Source: an uncultured Peptococcaceae bacterium
GTDB taxonomy: Bacteria > Bacillota > Limnochordia > Darwinibacteriales > Darwinibacteriaceae
Direction: 5' to 3'
Assembly (NCBI GenBank): GCA_937988745.1
Contig: CALKAR010000252.1
Coordinates: 1-64,000 of the forward strand
DNA: 64,000 nucleotides
Shown here piece by piece: positions 1 through 8,518 of this stretch. The position numbers and the translations under genes were made by a program. Within the stretch, counting starts at the first letter, position 1. The number at the start of each line of letters is the position of its first letter. The notes beneath the pieces were generated by a model. It was given only the letters and a program-made list of their open reading frames with translations, ran no database searches and was not told where the DNA came from.

Positions 1-8
1 CCTCCTTT
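1..8 (-). promoter_or_regulatory. Shine-Dalgarno of a minus-strand gene beyond the left edge
   Basis: Read on the minus strand, AAAGGAGG runs right up to the window edge, so a gene transcribed leftward probably starts a few bases outside. The site lies in a small dyad (CTCCTT, 3-base loop, AAGGAG at 3-17) that could partly hide the ribosome binding site. The terminator at 55-90 separates this gene from spoIIP. Confidence 0.45.
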
Positions 9-54
9 CTAAGGAGCTTGTTGATTGTTTTCTGTTGTTTAGTTTTGAAGGTTC

Positions 55-90
55 AAAAAAAGATCCCGGAGGAGTTCCTCCGGGATTTTT
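55..90. terminator. Bidirectional intrinsic terminator after spoIIP
   Basis: Perfect 11-bp stem (63-73 with 76-86) rich in G+C. On the plus strand it is followed by T5. On the minus strand it is followed by seven T (A7 at 55-61). It ends the leftward spoIIP operon and could also serve a rightward transcript entering from outside. Confidence 0.8.
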
Positions 91-107
91 GCTGTATTGA
101 AGTTCGG

Positions 108-1214
108 TTAGCGAAGACGGGACCTAAAGAGATTTTTGATGCGCTCTACTGCAGATTGGAATCCACCAGCATTGATCACATAGAAAACTCCCGCACCACC
201 CAAAACGAAAGCAAGCAGTCCGAGTGTGCTGCGTGAGGCAGCTTTAGAGCCCTCGGTTTTTCCCTCATCAGCACTGCTGGCTTCGGCAGTTCCATAAAAA
301 TAGAGATCCACTACTTCTGCAAACAATCTTATGCCCCGTTCGGCCGCTTCACGGCTGTTTGTATGCGCTCCAGCTTCTACTAACATAGCCAGAGGAGACA
401 GATCCTGGTTGTAATTACCCCGGCCGAAGAAAATTCCTTTGACCAGGCCTGGATACATTTGATCTGCGAGGGCTTTCATTGACTGCGCAAATTCACGGTT
501 GACTCCAAGGTTCTGATTCTGGCGTCCTACAACAAACTGCACACTGGTTACCCATTCGTCTTTGACTTGGAGGGCATAGGCATCTCGAGGGGCCGCATCC
601 CGGTGGATATCGAAGATCGCATCAGGATTCTTGGCCAGCAGTTCCAGAGCAGTTTCCCGCGAGCGGCGGTATGCACCTCGGTCGTGGGGAAGATGGAGAT
701 TTTCGGAATGGTTCACTTCAACGCCTCGCTGGCGCAGACTATCAGCAAACGCTGAACCTACCTTGTGGATACCACCCTCACCGTAGATGCTGTCTGTGCC
801 ATCTGTAGGCACGTAACTTTCGGCATTGTGGGTATGATAGACACCGATCAACCCCCGAGGATCGGTTTCGATGTTACCAGCTAAGATCAAGCCCGCCGAC
901 TGGAGGAGCTCCGCGTACGGCACAACCCGCAGTTCTACCTTTTCTACTAATTCAGCACGAGCAATCCGCTGTTCGTTATCTACTTCGACGATTCGGTACA
1001 GCTCATTTTCGCTCGTTAAGTACTCATCGCCTTCAGCCAAGACACGTCCCGTCTCAAGTATTATATTCCCTTCTTCATCTAACATTTGAAAATACTCTCC
1101 TACAGCCAGCCATTCATCGAGATCGTCTTGCTCGTCTGCGATAGCTGGTAGGGACGCGATTATTAGGACAAGCATGAGGGCCAGCCAGCTTCGCACTTTG
1201 CTTCGATTATTCAC
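108..1214 (-). CDS. spoIIP: Stage II sporulation protein P (SpoIIP)
   Basis: SpoIIP is the cell-wall amidase/endopeptidase that works with SpoIID and SpoIIM to thin septal peptidoglycan during engulfment. The protein has an N-terminal hydrophobic signal/anchor, the family metal-site motifs YHTHNAESY and DIHRDAAPR in the middle, the NYNQDLSP and EAGAHTN stretch near the end of the catalytic domain, and an unusual second hydrophobic segment close to the C-terminus followed by a basic tail. The GTG at 1214 was chosen because GGGAG (1223-1227) sits 8 bases upstream; in-frame ATG 1220 and GTG 1229 are too close to or precede that site. It overlaps the end of the DUF1614 gene, so the two are probably cotranscribed and translationally coupled. 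Function is recognised from motifs; the C-terminal membrane segment is unlike the classical B. subtilis layout. Confidence 0.9.
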   Translation of the reverse strand: MNNRSKVRSWLALMLVLIIASLPAIADEQDDLDEWLAVGEYFQMLDEEGNIILETGRVLAEGDEYLTSENELYRIVEVDNEQRIARAELVEKVELRVVPYAELLQSAGLILAGNIETDPRGLIGVYHTHNAESYVPTDGTDSIYGEGGIHKVGSAFADSLRQRGVEVNHSENLHLPHDRGAYRRSRETALELLAKNPDAIFDIHRDAAPRDAYALQVKDEWVTSVQFVVGRQNQNLGVNREFAQSMKALADQMYPGLVKGIFFGRGNYNQDLSPLAMLVEAGAHTNSREAAERGIRLFAEVVDLYFYGTAEASSADEGKTEGSKAASRSTLGLLAFVLGGAGVFYVINAGGFQSAVERIKNLFRSRLR

Positions 1215-1851
1215 GGTCATCACTCCCACTGGACGGGATCATGTCCCTATGCAGGCGTTCCCTGATTTCCCCGATAATTTCAGCGATTCCTACCGCAATT
1301 AGTGGATTTAACGCAATTGCAGCCAGAAGACCGCCTCCACCAATCTCAAACGTCTCGGCAGTTCCTAAGCGGTTCAGTTCAATGATATTGGCTATGTCAA
1401 CGAAAAGGATCCCTAATATTGCTCCACAAAAAGCGCTGCGCCTGGAGCGACCTAATATGTAGGCTGTGAGGCCGGCAGCAATACCACTGATAAACAAAGG
1501 ATCGATGGTGAACCAGCTGGATTCAGGATCAACGGGAAGGAGTTTGTCACTTAACCAAATGATGGCTCCTGTGATCACGCCAACCAGCAGGCCCCGGAGG
1601 GCTTCCTGGGGGCTTGTAGTGGTCAAGAGATAGATGACTATACCTAATAAGATAAGAGCTCCGAGATGGACCTTAAAACCGGGGAAAAACGCCAGTTCTG
1701 GCAGAAAATGAGCTGCTACCATCGCTAGAAGCAGGATAATGGCAGTTGCGGTGCTGAGCCGCATGCGTTCTAACACTCGTTCTCCTAATCCTAGAGCGAT
1801 TAAAACCGTGACTATCCCTAGAAGAGCAATGCTGACGGTAGGTGTTATCAT
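1207..1851 (-). CDS. DUF1614 family membrane protein
   Basis: A 214-residue polytopic membrane protein with about six or seven hydrophobic helices. Family hallmarks seen are ERMRL near residue 30, GRSRRSAFCGAILGILFVD around 135-150, and a glycine-rich IGGGG segment followed by LIAVGIAEIIGEIRERL at the end. Its function is unknown. It lies immediately upstream of spoIIP and overlaps it, which hints at a sporulation role by context only. The ATG at 1851 has GGAGG 7 bases upstream. Confidence 0.75.
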   Translation of the reverse strand: MITPTVSIALLGIVTVLIALGLGERVLERMRLSTATAIILLLAMVAAHFLPELAFFPGFKVHLGALILLGIVIYLLTTTSPQEALRGLLVGVITGAIIWLSDKLLPVDPESSWFTIDPLFISGIAAGLTAYILGRSRRSAFCGAILGILFVDIANIIELNRLGTAETFEIGGGGLLAAIALNPLIAVGIAEIIGEIRERLHRDMIPSSGSDDRE

Positions 1852-1888
1852 GGCTGTCCTCCTTCGGTGGTGCGTTATTAGTGTACAG

Positions 1889-1919
1889 AAAAAGCCCCTA
1901 TTCTATGCAGAATAGGGGC
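1889..1919 (-). terminator. Intrinsic terminator after ytvI
   Basis: A perfect 11-bp stem (1894-1904 with 1909-1919), 4-base loop, then T5 on the minus strand (A5 at 1889-1893). It ends the ytvI transcript between ytvI and the DUF1614-spoIIP pair. Confidence 0.85.
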
Positions 1920-1934
1920 GGTGGTCGCGACAGC

Positions 1935-2996
1935 TCAAGAGCGAGTCGGGAAGGTTATCAGCCCGGCAGCGATAATCGCCTTCACGAGAATTGCTACGAA
2001 GGGGCCAGCAATAATTCCCCAGGCGCCGAAAAATACAATTCCACCATATAGGGCGAGCAACATCATCAGCGGGTGAATTCCTACCGAGTCACCCATAATC
2101 TTGGGCTCAACAAGCTGATGGACAGCAAAAATGATGAAATATAAGATTGTAAGATAGACCGCCATATCGAGGTCTCCACCGAGTGCGCTTACAGCAATCC
2201 ACGGAGTGAACAAAACCCCAGGTCCAATAATTGGGATTGTATCCAGTATACCTACAACCAGTGCCAGGAGGACCCAGTAACGTGTACCAATGATAAAGAA
2301 TCCGATACCGCTCACTAAGACGGCAACAATCAGTATCAAGATTCTTCCTTTGAGGTAGCCGACCAGGTCGACTGCCACACGCTCCCGTGCGTGACTAACT
2401 TGGTCCCGCCACTTAAGCGGTACGAGACGCAGCATAGTATCCACAAGCAAGTCCTTATCTCTGGCCACAAAATACGTAGAAACAAGCGAAATAAGGCTCA
2501 CTAAGAGGAATGTAGGTAGACTAGCAAAGGTAGATAATACTCTATTTATTAAGTCCCGAGTCCCTGTCTCTAAGGTCTCCAAGAAGCCCTCGACACTGCG
2601 TTGTATATTCAAACTGATGACTGGTGGAATATGTTCGTTAAGCTGGTTGAAGTGTTCCAGCAGATCGTCCGTGAGCTCGGTGATCGCCCGGGCGTAGGAT
2701 GGCAGAAGATTAGTGAGTTCAATTAATTCAGATACCATCCGGCTAATAGAAAAGAAGAGCAGAGCAAAAGTAGCTGATCCTACCGCAAGCAAAGTAAGGC
2801 CTACTGCCAGACCGCGCGGGAGGCGGAGCCTATCGACTAGATAACCTATTACCGGGTCCAACAGGGCGGCTAGAATAATCCCTATTATAAACGGGACAAA
2901 GGTCGTAACTAGCTGTCGTGAAAAGAAAACGAGAAATAAAATGATGCCCACACTCAAAAAAACGCGCTTAGGGGTGAACAGCTCTCGTAAAGTCAC
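1935..2996 (-). CDS. ytvI: AI-2E/PerM-family membrane protein, YtvI-like
   Basis: A 353-residue AI-2E (DUF20) family membrane protein. It has two or three helices at the N-terminus, a long amphipathic extracytoplasmic stretch (about residues 90-150), then five helices including the ISLVSTYFVARDKD segment and the conserved C-terminal IHPLMMLLALYGG and GAWGIIAGPF motifs. Sequence and length fit the sporulation integral membrane protein YtvI subgroup better than the ATP-synthase-linked or quorum-signal exporters. The substrate is unknown. The GTG start at 2996 has GGGAGGG 8 bases upstream. Neighbouring spore genes support the subgroup assignment. Confidence 0.8.
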   Translation of the reverse strand: MTLRELFTPKRVFLSVGIILFLVFFSRQLVTTFVPFIIGIILAALLDPVIGYLVDRLRLPRGLAVGLTLLAVGSATFALLFFSISRMVSELIELTNLLPSYARAITELTDDLLEHFNQLNEHIPPVISLNIQRSVEGFLETLETGTRDLINRVLSTFASLPTFLLVSLISLVSTYFVARDKDLLVDTMLRLVPLKWRDQVSHARERVAVDLVGYLKGRILILIVAVLVSGIGFFIIGTRYWVLLALVVGILDTIPIIGPGVLFTPWIAVSALGGDLDMAVYLTILYFIIFAVHQLVEPKIMGDSVGIHPLMMLLALYGGIVFFGAWGIIAGPFVAILVKAIIAAGLITFPTRS

Positions 2997-3025
2997 GCAA
3001 AGTCCCTCCCTTCAGCTAATTCTCT

Positions 3026-3055
3026 GCATAACTAGTATAATATGGCTGCATACTA
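3026..3055 (+). promoter_or_regulatory. Candidate sigma-G (forespore) promoter
   Basis: GCATA at 3026-3030 and CATACTA at 3049-3055 are separated by 18 bases. This fits the sigma-G pattern (GNATA, 17-18 bases, CATNNTA) and lies about 55 bases upstream of the SleB-like hydrolase gene. A TATAAT at 3036-3041 overlaps it but has no convincing -35 box. Confidence 0.5.
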
Positions 3056-3109
3056 TTTGCAAAGCAGGCGCCGTTAATATAAAATAGAGCTACCAAAAAG
3101 GGGGAAATT

Positions 3110-3886
3110 ATGGTGCAGTATTCTGGTCAAGAGTTAAAGCGTACCTTGGCCGTCTCACTGTCTATCTACTTGCTATACTTCGCACTTTTTAATGCGGTTT
3201 TAGTGGGTGTAGGCGCCGAAACAACTACCAGCGAGGTTGCCGAAGCTCCTCCCGCTTTAGATAACTTAGTAGCGGAGCTTCCAGAAGAGGAAGAAAACGA
3301 AGTCGAACCTGATTTTAGTGGACAAGCTCCCATTCCAGAAATGGATCAAAGCACTTTCGGAAGATATCAGGTTCAACGGGGGGACAGCCTCTACGTAATA
3401 GCCCGCATGTATGGCATGACGGTGGACGAGCTTAAGGCTCTTAACGGATTGAAATCGGAAGTGATTCGTCCAGGACAAATTCTGACGGTATCGTACGGTA
3501 ATGTTCGCGATTATCCAGTTGGGGTCAGACTTTCTGATCAAGAGGTGAAGTGGCTCGCGCAGATGATCTATGCGGAAGCCCGTGGCGAGCCTTACCTTGG
3601 GCAGGTAGCGGTTGGTGCAGTCATTCTAAATAGACTCAAAAGTCCGCAGTTCCCCAATACTCTCTACGGCGTGCTGTTCCAGCGCAATGCTTTCCAACCG
3701 GTAAAGAATGGTGCTTTTTTCAATGAACCGGATGAGAAGGCATATCGGGCAGCATACGAAGCCTTAATGGGTCATGACCCAACCAATGGTGCACTTTACT
3801 TCTTTAATCCGAGACAATCTAACGACAAGTTTATGCACAGCCGCCCGGCAACTGTCACGATTGGAAGACATCGATTTATGAATTGA
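3110..3886 (+). CDS. LysM and SleB/CwlJ-type cell wall hydrolase
   Basis: A 258-residue secreted or anchored hydrolase. Residues 12-34 form a hydrophobic anchor, 40-80 an acidic Pro/Glu-rich linker, 85-128 a LysM peptidoglycan-binding domain (YQVQRGDSLYVIARMYGMT), and 147-257 a Hydrolase_2 domain. The SleB-like catalytic Glu is probably Glu156 in MIYAEARGE. The C-terminal GALYFFNP and TVTIGRHRF motifs are also present. Such enzymes are lytic transglycosylases acting on spore cortex muropeptides during germination. The sigma-G-like promoter upstream agrees with forespore expression. The ATG at 3110 follows a purine-rich AAGGGGG site. It may instead act in vegetative wall turnover, since LysM-SleB fusions also occur in that setting. 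Confidence 0.85.
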   Translation: MVQYSGQELKRTLAVSLSIYLLYFALFNAVLVGVGAETTTSEVAEAPPALDNLVAELPEEEENEVEPDFSGQAPIPEMDQSTFGRYQVQRGDSLYVIARMYGMTVDELKALNGLKSEVIRPGQILTVSYGNVRDYPVGVRLSDQEVKWLAQMIYAEARGEPYLGQVAVGAVILNRLKSPQFPNTLYGVLFQRNAFQPVKNGAFFNEPDEKAYRAAYEALMGHDPTNGALYFFNPRQSNDKFMHSRPATVTIGRHRFMN

Positions 3887-3914
3887 GACTGGTGATATTC
3901 ACCAGTCTCTTTTT
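3885..3914 (+). terminator. Intrinsic terminator after the SleB-like gene
   Basis: An 11-bp perfect stem (3885-3895 with 3899-3909), 3-base loop, then T5. The stem begins inside the stop codon of the hydrolase gene. The minus-strand ackA gene converges on it. Confidence 0.85.
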
Positions 3915-3926
3915 CGATAGTCTATA

Positions 3927-5123
3927 CTATTTTTTCCCCACGATTGCAGCTGTATCCCGAGCAATCATGACCTCTTCATCAGTAGGTATTACAAATACTT
4001 TGACTGCAGAATCGCTGGTGGAAATCTCAAGGTCTTGTCCACGTTGTTGATTTAGCTCGTCATCTATTATTATACCAAGATAGCTCAGGTTCTGGCAGAT
4101 CTTTGAACGTAAAGCTGGCGTGTTTTCACCAATGCCTGCAGTGAAGACAATTGCATCGATTCCACCCATGGCGGCAATATAAGCTCCGATGTATTTCCGG
4201 ATGCGGTATTCGTACATATCAAAGGCCAGTTTCGACAGTCTGTCATCTTCGCTGATGCCTTTTTCGATATCACGCATGTCGCTCGCACCGGCAATGCCGT
4301 ACAGACCGGAATGCTTGTTGAGCAGCGAGTCTACTTCATGAAGCGATAGATCGTATGTCTTCATTAAGTAGAAAATAGCACCTGGGTCAATGTCACCACT
4401 GCGAGTGCCCATCATCAGACCCTCAAGCGGTGTGAAACCCATACTTGTATCCACTGATTGGCCGCCGCTGACAGCAGCGATGCTGGCGCCGTTCCCCAGG
4501 TGGCACGATACGATTTTGAGCTCTTTGATGTCTCGCTCCATCATCGCAGCTACCCGCTCAGTCACATACTGATGGCTGGTACCGTGGAACCCGTAGCGGC
4601 GTACCTTATGCTTTTGGTACAGGTTAAAGGGGATCGCATACAGAAACGCATGAGGTGGCATCGTAGAGTGAAAAGCCGTGTCAAACACTGCAACCTGTGG
4701 TGTTTGTGGCATAAGTTTTTCAGCAGCGCGAATTCCCATTACGTTGGCCGGGTTGTGCAGAGGTGCAAGCTCTGCAAGTGAATCCAGAATTTCCTTAGTT
4801 TCTTCATTAATCAGAACAGATTCGGAGAAAGATTCTCCACCATGCACTACACGGTGCCCCACAGCATCGATGGCTTCGAGACTGTCAATGCACCCATGTT
4901 CTGGGTGGATAAGCAGTTTCAGTGTTTCAGAGATAGCCACCGTATGTTCGAGAATGGGCATTGTCTTGGAGACCTTCTCCTTGCCGGTGGATTGATGGGT
5001 GATCGTAGCGTTCTCTTGGCCAACGCGTTCTACCCGGCCCTCGGCGAGAACCTGTTCTCCTTCCATATCATAAAGTTTATATTTAACTGAGGAAGAACCA
5101 CAGTTAAGTACAAAGATCTTCAT
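3927..5123 (-). CDS. ackA: Acetate kinase
   Basis: Full-length (398 residues) acetate kinase, which interconverts acetyl phosphate + ADP and acetate + ATP in fermentative energy metabolism. The N-terminal phosphate-binding NCGSSSVK, the GHRVVHGGE segment around residue 88, HLGNGAS, the GTRSGDIDPG loop and the C-terminal TAGIGEN motif are all present. The ATG at 5123 has AGGAGG 8 bases upstream, inside the end of the preceding dehydrogenase gene. Only 3 bases separate the two ORFs, so they form a tightly coupled operon. No phosphotransacetylase gene is present in the window. Confidence 0.97.
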   Translation of the reverse strand: MKIFVLNCGSSSVKYKLYDMEGEQVLAEGRVERVGQENATITHQSTGKEKVSKTMPILEHTVAISETLKLLIHPEHGCIDSLEAIDAVGHRVVHGGESFSESVLINEETKEILDSLAELAPLHNPANVMGIRAAEKLMPQTPQVAVFDTAFHSTMPPHAFLYAIPFNLYQKHKVRRYGFHGTSHQYVTERVAAMMERDIKELKIVSCHLGNGASIAAVSGGQSVDTSMGFTPLEGLMMGTRSGDIDPGAIFYLMKTYDLSLHEVDSLLNKHSGLYGIAGASDMRDIEKGISEDDRLSKLAFDMYEYRIRKYIGAYIAAMGGIDAIVFTAGIGENTPALRSKICQNLSYLGIIIDDELNQQRGQDLEISTSDSAVKVFVIPTDEEVMIARDTAAIVGKK

Positions 5124-5126
5124 CCT

Positions 5127-5993
5127 TTAATCCTCCTGTTTAGCCTCAGTGTTGTATCTGAAGAAGCCGAGATTTGTCTTTACTCCAAGGCGCTTTTCTC
5201 TAACGTATCTGCGCAGCAATGGGCAGGGTGCAAACCGATCACCATAGGCCTTGTGCATCTGTTCCATCCAGTTGAGGACGAGGTCGAGGCCAAGTCGATC
5301 AGCCATTTCAAAGGGGCCTTGCGACATACCCCAGCTTTCTTTGATAATCGTCTCCACAGCTTCAGCATCGCCTACACCTTCATCGAGCATATAGGCTGCT
5401 TCATTGATGAGCGACAAGAGGGCCCGCGGATTTACTAAGCCCACACTTTCATTGATCTCTATTACTTCTTTACCGAGTCGTTCTGCGAAATTCTTCACGA
5501 CTGCAACCGCGGAATCAGCGGTCTTGTGACTCCGTGTCAGTTCTGCCACGGGCACTTCTGGTACTGGAGGAATGAAGTGCAGTCCGACCAGAGATTCGCT
5601 CCGAGTAATGCTGCGAGCTAGATCAGACACTTTCAGTGTAGAACTGGTAGTGATGAACACCACATTCGGCTGACACAGCTGATCTGCGGTACGCAGCAGT
5701 TCTTGTTTCGTATAGAAATGGTCTATAGTGGCATCTATCAGAAGATCCACGCTGCTCAGCTCTTTAAGGTCAAGAGTAAATGTTATGCGACTCAAGATGA
5801 CCCGTTTTTCTGCTTCTGTAATTGCCCAGCGGGCTAATTTACGATCTAGGCTGTTTTCAATCTTCCGCAGTGCGTCTTGTCCACCTGCGCCGTGTGAAAA
5901 CAGTACTACATCATAACCTTTGCTGGCTGCGTTCTCGGCAATACCGCGGCCTAAACGGCCAGCACCGAGCACAGCGACTCTGCGTATGTCCAT
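5127..5993 (-). CDS. 3-hydroxyacyl-CoA dehydrogenase family protein (Hbd-like)
   Basis: A 288-residue NAD-dependent dehydrogenase. The Rossmann fold begins with VAVLGAGRLGRGIA, and the catalytic His lies in GLHFIPPVPEVPVAEL, where the usual form is HFFNPVP. An Asn in LVNPRALLSLINEA corresponds to the family's conserved Asn. The C-terminal domain has the GPFEMADRLGLD and LGVKTNLGFFRY motifs. The family oxidises 3-hydroxyacyl-CoA, for example 3-hydroxybutyryl-CoA in butyrate formation. No crotonase or thiolase gene is nearby, so its substrate is uncertain. Start ATG 5993 was chosen over 6008 because GGGAGG sits 7 bases before it. It is cotranscribed with ackA. Confidence 0.85.
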   Translation of the reverse strand: MDIRRVAVLGAGRLGRGIAENAASKGYDVVLFSHGAGGQDALRKIENSLDRKLARWAITEAEKRVILSRITFTLDLKELSSVDLLIDATIDHFYTKQELLRTADQLCQPNVVFITTSSTLKVSDLARSITRSESLVGLHFIPPVPEVPVAELTRSHKTADSAVAVVKNFAERLGKEVIEINESVGLVNPRALLSLINEAAYMLDEGVGDAEAVETIIKESWGMSQGPFEMADRLGLDLVLNWMEQMHKAYGDRFAPCPLLRRYVREKRLGVKTNLGFFRYNTEAKQED

Positions 5994-6081
5994 TTTAGTA
6001 CCTCCCATATTGTCACTACGGTAACAATTGCTATTTCGTAAAACGCCCGTCGTTTCCCTGCCTCAGAGGGGATCTTTTCTG

Positions 6082-6109
6082 TTGCTATTTGAAGGGGTTG
6101 TGATAAAAT
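6082..6109 (+). promoter_or_regulatory. Possible sigma-A promoter of guaB
   Basis: TTGCTA (6082-6087), 16 bases, TAAAAT (6104-6109), about 50 bases before the guaB start. The match is moderate. Confidence 0.35.
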
Positions 6110-6158
6110 AACCTACAACATATAGGATAATCTGGAAGGAAAGGAAAGGACGGGAACG

Positions 6159-7622
6159 ATGGATTTTAACGAGAAGTTTGGCCGTGAAGGCCTGACTTTT
6201 GACGATGTATTACTGCTTCCTGCTCCATCAGAAGTACTGCCTTCTGATGTAGTTTTAACTACCCGCTTTACTAGAGGCGTGCAGCTTAATATTCCGCTGG
6301 TGAGTGCGGGTATGGATACCGTTACAGAATCCCGCATGGCTATCGCGATGGCGAGAGAAGGCGGCATTGGTGTGATTCACAAGAACATGTCCATTGAACA
6401 ACAAGCTTCGGAAGTGGACAAGGTTAAGCGTTCTGAGGCAGGCGTTATTGTGGATCCGATTTTTCTTTCACCAAATCATTCCATTCAAGAAGCCCTCAAT
6501 TTGATGGCACACTACCGTATCTCGGGTGTACCGATTGTTGACGAAAACCAGCGGTTAGTAGGGATTCTTACAAATCGAGATTTGGTTTTTGAAGAAGATT
6601 TCGACCAGCCTATCGGCAATGTAATGACTAAAGAAAACTTGATCACTGCGCCTGTAGGCACTACTCTGCAGGAAGCGCAGCAGATTCTGCACAAACACCG
6701 CATTGAGAAATTGCCTCTAGTGGACGAGGAAAATGTGCTCAAAGGGCTCATCACCATCAAGGACATTAAAAAGGCACGAGAGTTTCCGCTGGCTGCCAAG
6801 GATGGTCAGGGAAGGCTTCGGTCAGCGGCGGCCATCGGTGTTGGACCAGATCGGTTTGACCGCAGTGCTGCTTTGGTCGATGCTGGTGTTGACGTACTTG
6901 TGGTCGATACAGCCCATGGTCATTCGCGAGGTGTACTGAAAGCTGTAGAAGAGCTCAAGGAACGCTTCGGCGACAAAGTTGAAATTGTCGGCGGAAATGT
7001 GGCCACTGCAGAAGCCACTCGTGACCTAATTAAGGCTGGTGCTGATGGTGTGAAAGTGGGTATTGGACCGGGTTCTATCTGTACGACTCGAGTTGTTGCT
7101 GGTGTAGGCGTGCCCCAGCTCACAGCAATTTGGGACTGTGTTCAGGCAGCGGCTGAGTTCGATGTTCCTATTATTGCCGATGGCGGTGTACGCTACTCTG
7201 GTGATATTGTCAAAGCACTGGCAGCGGGAGGAAGCTCTGTCATGTTAGGCAGCTTGCTCGCTGGCACCGATGAAAGTCCTGGTGAAACAGAGATTTATCA
7301 AGGCCGGAGTTACAAAGTGTACCGCGGTATGGGATCCATTGGTGCAATGAAAGCAGGCAGCAAGGATCGCTATTTCCAGAGCGATGCTAATAAGCTGGTC
7401 CCCGAGGGTATTGAAGGACGGGTACCCTATAAGGGACCTGTGTCGGAAACGATTTTCCAACTGATCGGTGGATTGCGCTCAGGTATGGGCTACTGCGGAG
7501 CGAAAGATATTCCGACCTTGTATGCCACCAGTCGTTTTATCCGCATAACGGGTGCTGGCGCTCGAGAAAGCCATCCTCACAATGTGCAGATCACTAAGGA
7601 GGCCCCGAACTACTCGGTATAA
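6159..7622 (+). CDS. guaB: Inosine-5'-monophosphate dehydrogenase
   Basis: A 487-residue IMP dehydrogenase, the NAD-dependent step from IMP to XMP that commits purines to GTP synthesis. The N-terminal LTFDDVLLLPAPSEVLPSDV is typical. Two CBS domains occupy about residues 95-205. The catalytic loop GPGSICTTR carries the active-site Cys, and the flap RYFQSD and the YRGMGSIGAM segment follow. Length is standard. AAAGGA lies about 9 bases before the ATG. It is transcribed apart from its neighbours; no strong terminator is visible after it. Confidence 0.97.
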   Translation: MDFNEKFGREGLTFDDVLLLPAPSEVLPSDVVLTTRFTRGVQLNIPLVSAGMDTVTESRMAIAMAREGGIGVIHKNMSIEQQASEVDKVKRSEAGVIVDPIFLSPNHSIQEALNLMAHYRISGVPIVDENQRLVGILTNRDLVFEEDFDQPIGNVMTKENLITAPVGTTLQEAQQILHKHRIEKLPLVDEENVLKGLITIKDIKKAREFPLAAKDGQGRLRSAAAIGVGPDRFDRSAALVDAGVDVLVVDTAHGHSRGVLKAVEELKERFGDKVEIVGGNVATAEATRDLIKAGADGVKVGIGPGSICTTRVVAGVGVPQLTAIWDCVQAAAEFDVPIIADGGVRYSGDIVKALAAGGSSVMLGSLLAGTDESPGETEIYQGRSYKVYRGMGSIGAMKAGSKDRYFQSDANKLVPEGIEGRVPYKGPVSETIFQLIGGLRSGMGYCGAKDIPTLYATSRFIRITGAGARESHPHNVQITKEAPNYSV

Positions 7623-7694
7623 TAGGACCTGGATCCTATGGCAAACTTCCTATCCCTGACGTACAACTAATAGTAGGTAAAGGGAGGGAAGCGC

Positions 7695-7820
7695 ATGCCA
7701 TATTACGACACTCGATTTTTGAGAGCCGCTTTACGGGGCGAATGCTATAAGTACTGGTGGCCTATGCTGATTGAAACACAGCATAAGGTTCAGGGAGTAC
7801 CGTTGGATTGGGAATACTAA
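7695..7820 (+). CDS. Small hypothetical protein, 41 residues
   Basis: A short ORF with a very good ribosome binding site (GGGAGG, 7 bases before ATG). It begins MPYYDTRFLRAALRGE and ends PLDWEY; it is rich in aromatic residues (three Trp, five Tyr) and has one Cys. It ends 41 bases before the CPBP protease start, so both could share a transcript. I do not recognise the family. It has no signal peptide or membrane helix. Evidence is the ribosome binding site and position only. Confidence 0.5.
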   Translation: MPYYDTRFLRAALRGECYKYWWPMLIETQHKVQGVPLDWEY

Positions 7821-7861
7821 GAATGGGGCGCGAGGGAGCGCTCCTTTTTTTGGAGGAAAAA

Positions 7862-8518
7862 ATGCAGAAAACAAGAACGCGCTGGATAGTCGGGGGATTT
7901 GCAGGATGGTTTGGGATAGCTGTCATCAGTATTTGGCTGCCTACAGATCAACCTAAAGCATATCTGACTCTAATTGCCCTGCAGCAGGCGATTTTTCTGA
8001 TCTGCGGAATTATGGGTGCCGATTGGACACAGTTTGCCCGTCCGTCGGGCCGTTCCATACTGCAGGGCGTTGTTTTAGGATTTGGATTGTATCTAACCAA
8101 TATCCTCTCAGGCACCTTTGTGGTCCATTTACTAGAATTATTTGGAGCTCATCGTGCACTGCGGTTGGCGCTTGAGGAAAGGTCAGTCATGGAAGCTGTG
8201 CTCCAGAGCGGTTCATCAACAGTAGTGCTGCTTGTTTTTCTATCTGTAGTCTTTGCTGCTCCGATCGCTGAAGAGATCTTTTTCCGCGGTGCCCTTCAGG
8301 GTCGTCTAGCGGCCTTGCTGGGAACGAAAGCAGCACTTATACTTACCGCACTAGTTTTTGCAGCACTGCATTTGTATATTATCCAATTTTTCCCTGTCAT
8401 GTTGGCAGGTCTTTACTTAGGATTCATTGTTGATCGAACTAAGGATTTATCAAAAGCCGTTGTCGCACATTCAGCAGCGAACTGCCTTACATTCCTAGCT
8501 GTGCTTGCTGCCTTATAA
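7862..8518 (+). CDS. CPBP family intramembrane metalloprotease
   Basis: A 218-residue membrane protein with six or more helices and the CPBP (CAAX/Abi) motifs: EEIFFRG with the two Glu and Arg of motif 1, an ALHL His motif, and a final HSAANCL. The family comprises membrane-embedded proteases, some acting in bacteriocin self-immunity or prenyl-protein processing. The substrate is not predictable here. ATG 7862 was chosen because GGAGG lies 5 bases upstream; in-frame TTG 7808 has no such site. The last 6 bases overlap the end of the convergent darA gene. Confidence 0.85.
   Translation: MQKTRTRWIVGGFAGWFGIAVISIWLPTDQPKAYLTLIALQQAIFLICGIMGADWTQFARPSGRSILQGVVLGFGLYLTNILSGTFVVHLLELFGAHRALRLALEERSVMEAVLQSGSSTVVLLVFLSVVFAAPIAEEIFFRGALQGRLAALLGTKAALILTALVFAALHLYIIQFFPVMLAGLYLGFIVDRTKDLSKAVVAHSAANCLTFLAVLAAL

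Noticed and set aside
7832..7851. GGAGCGCTCC followed by T7 as a terminator before the CPBP gene
   Set aside because: The palindrome leaves only a 4-bp stem with a 2-base loop, too weak to call.
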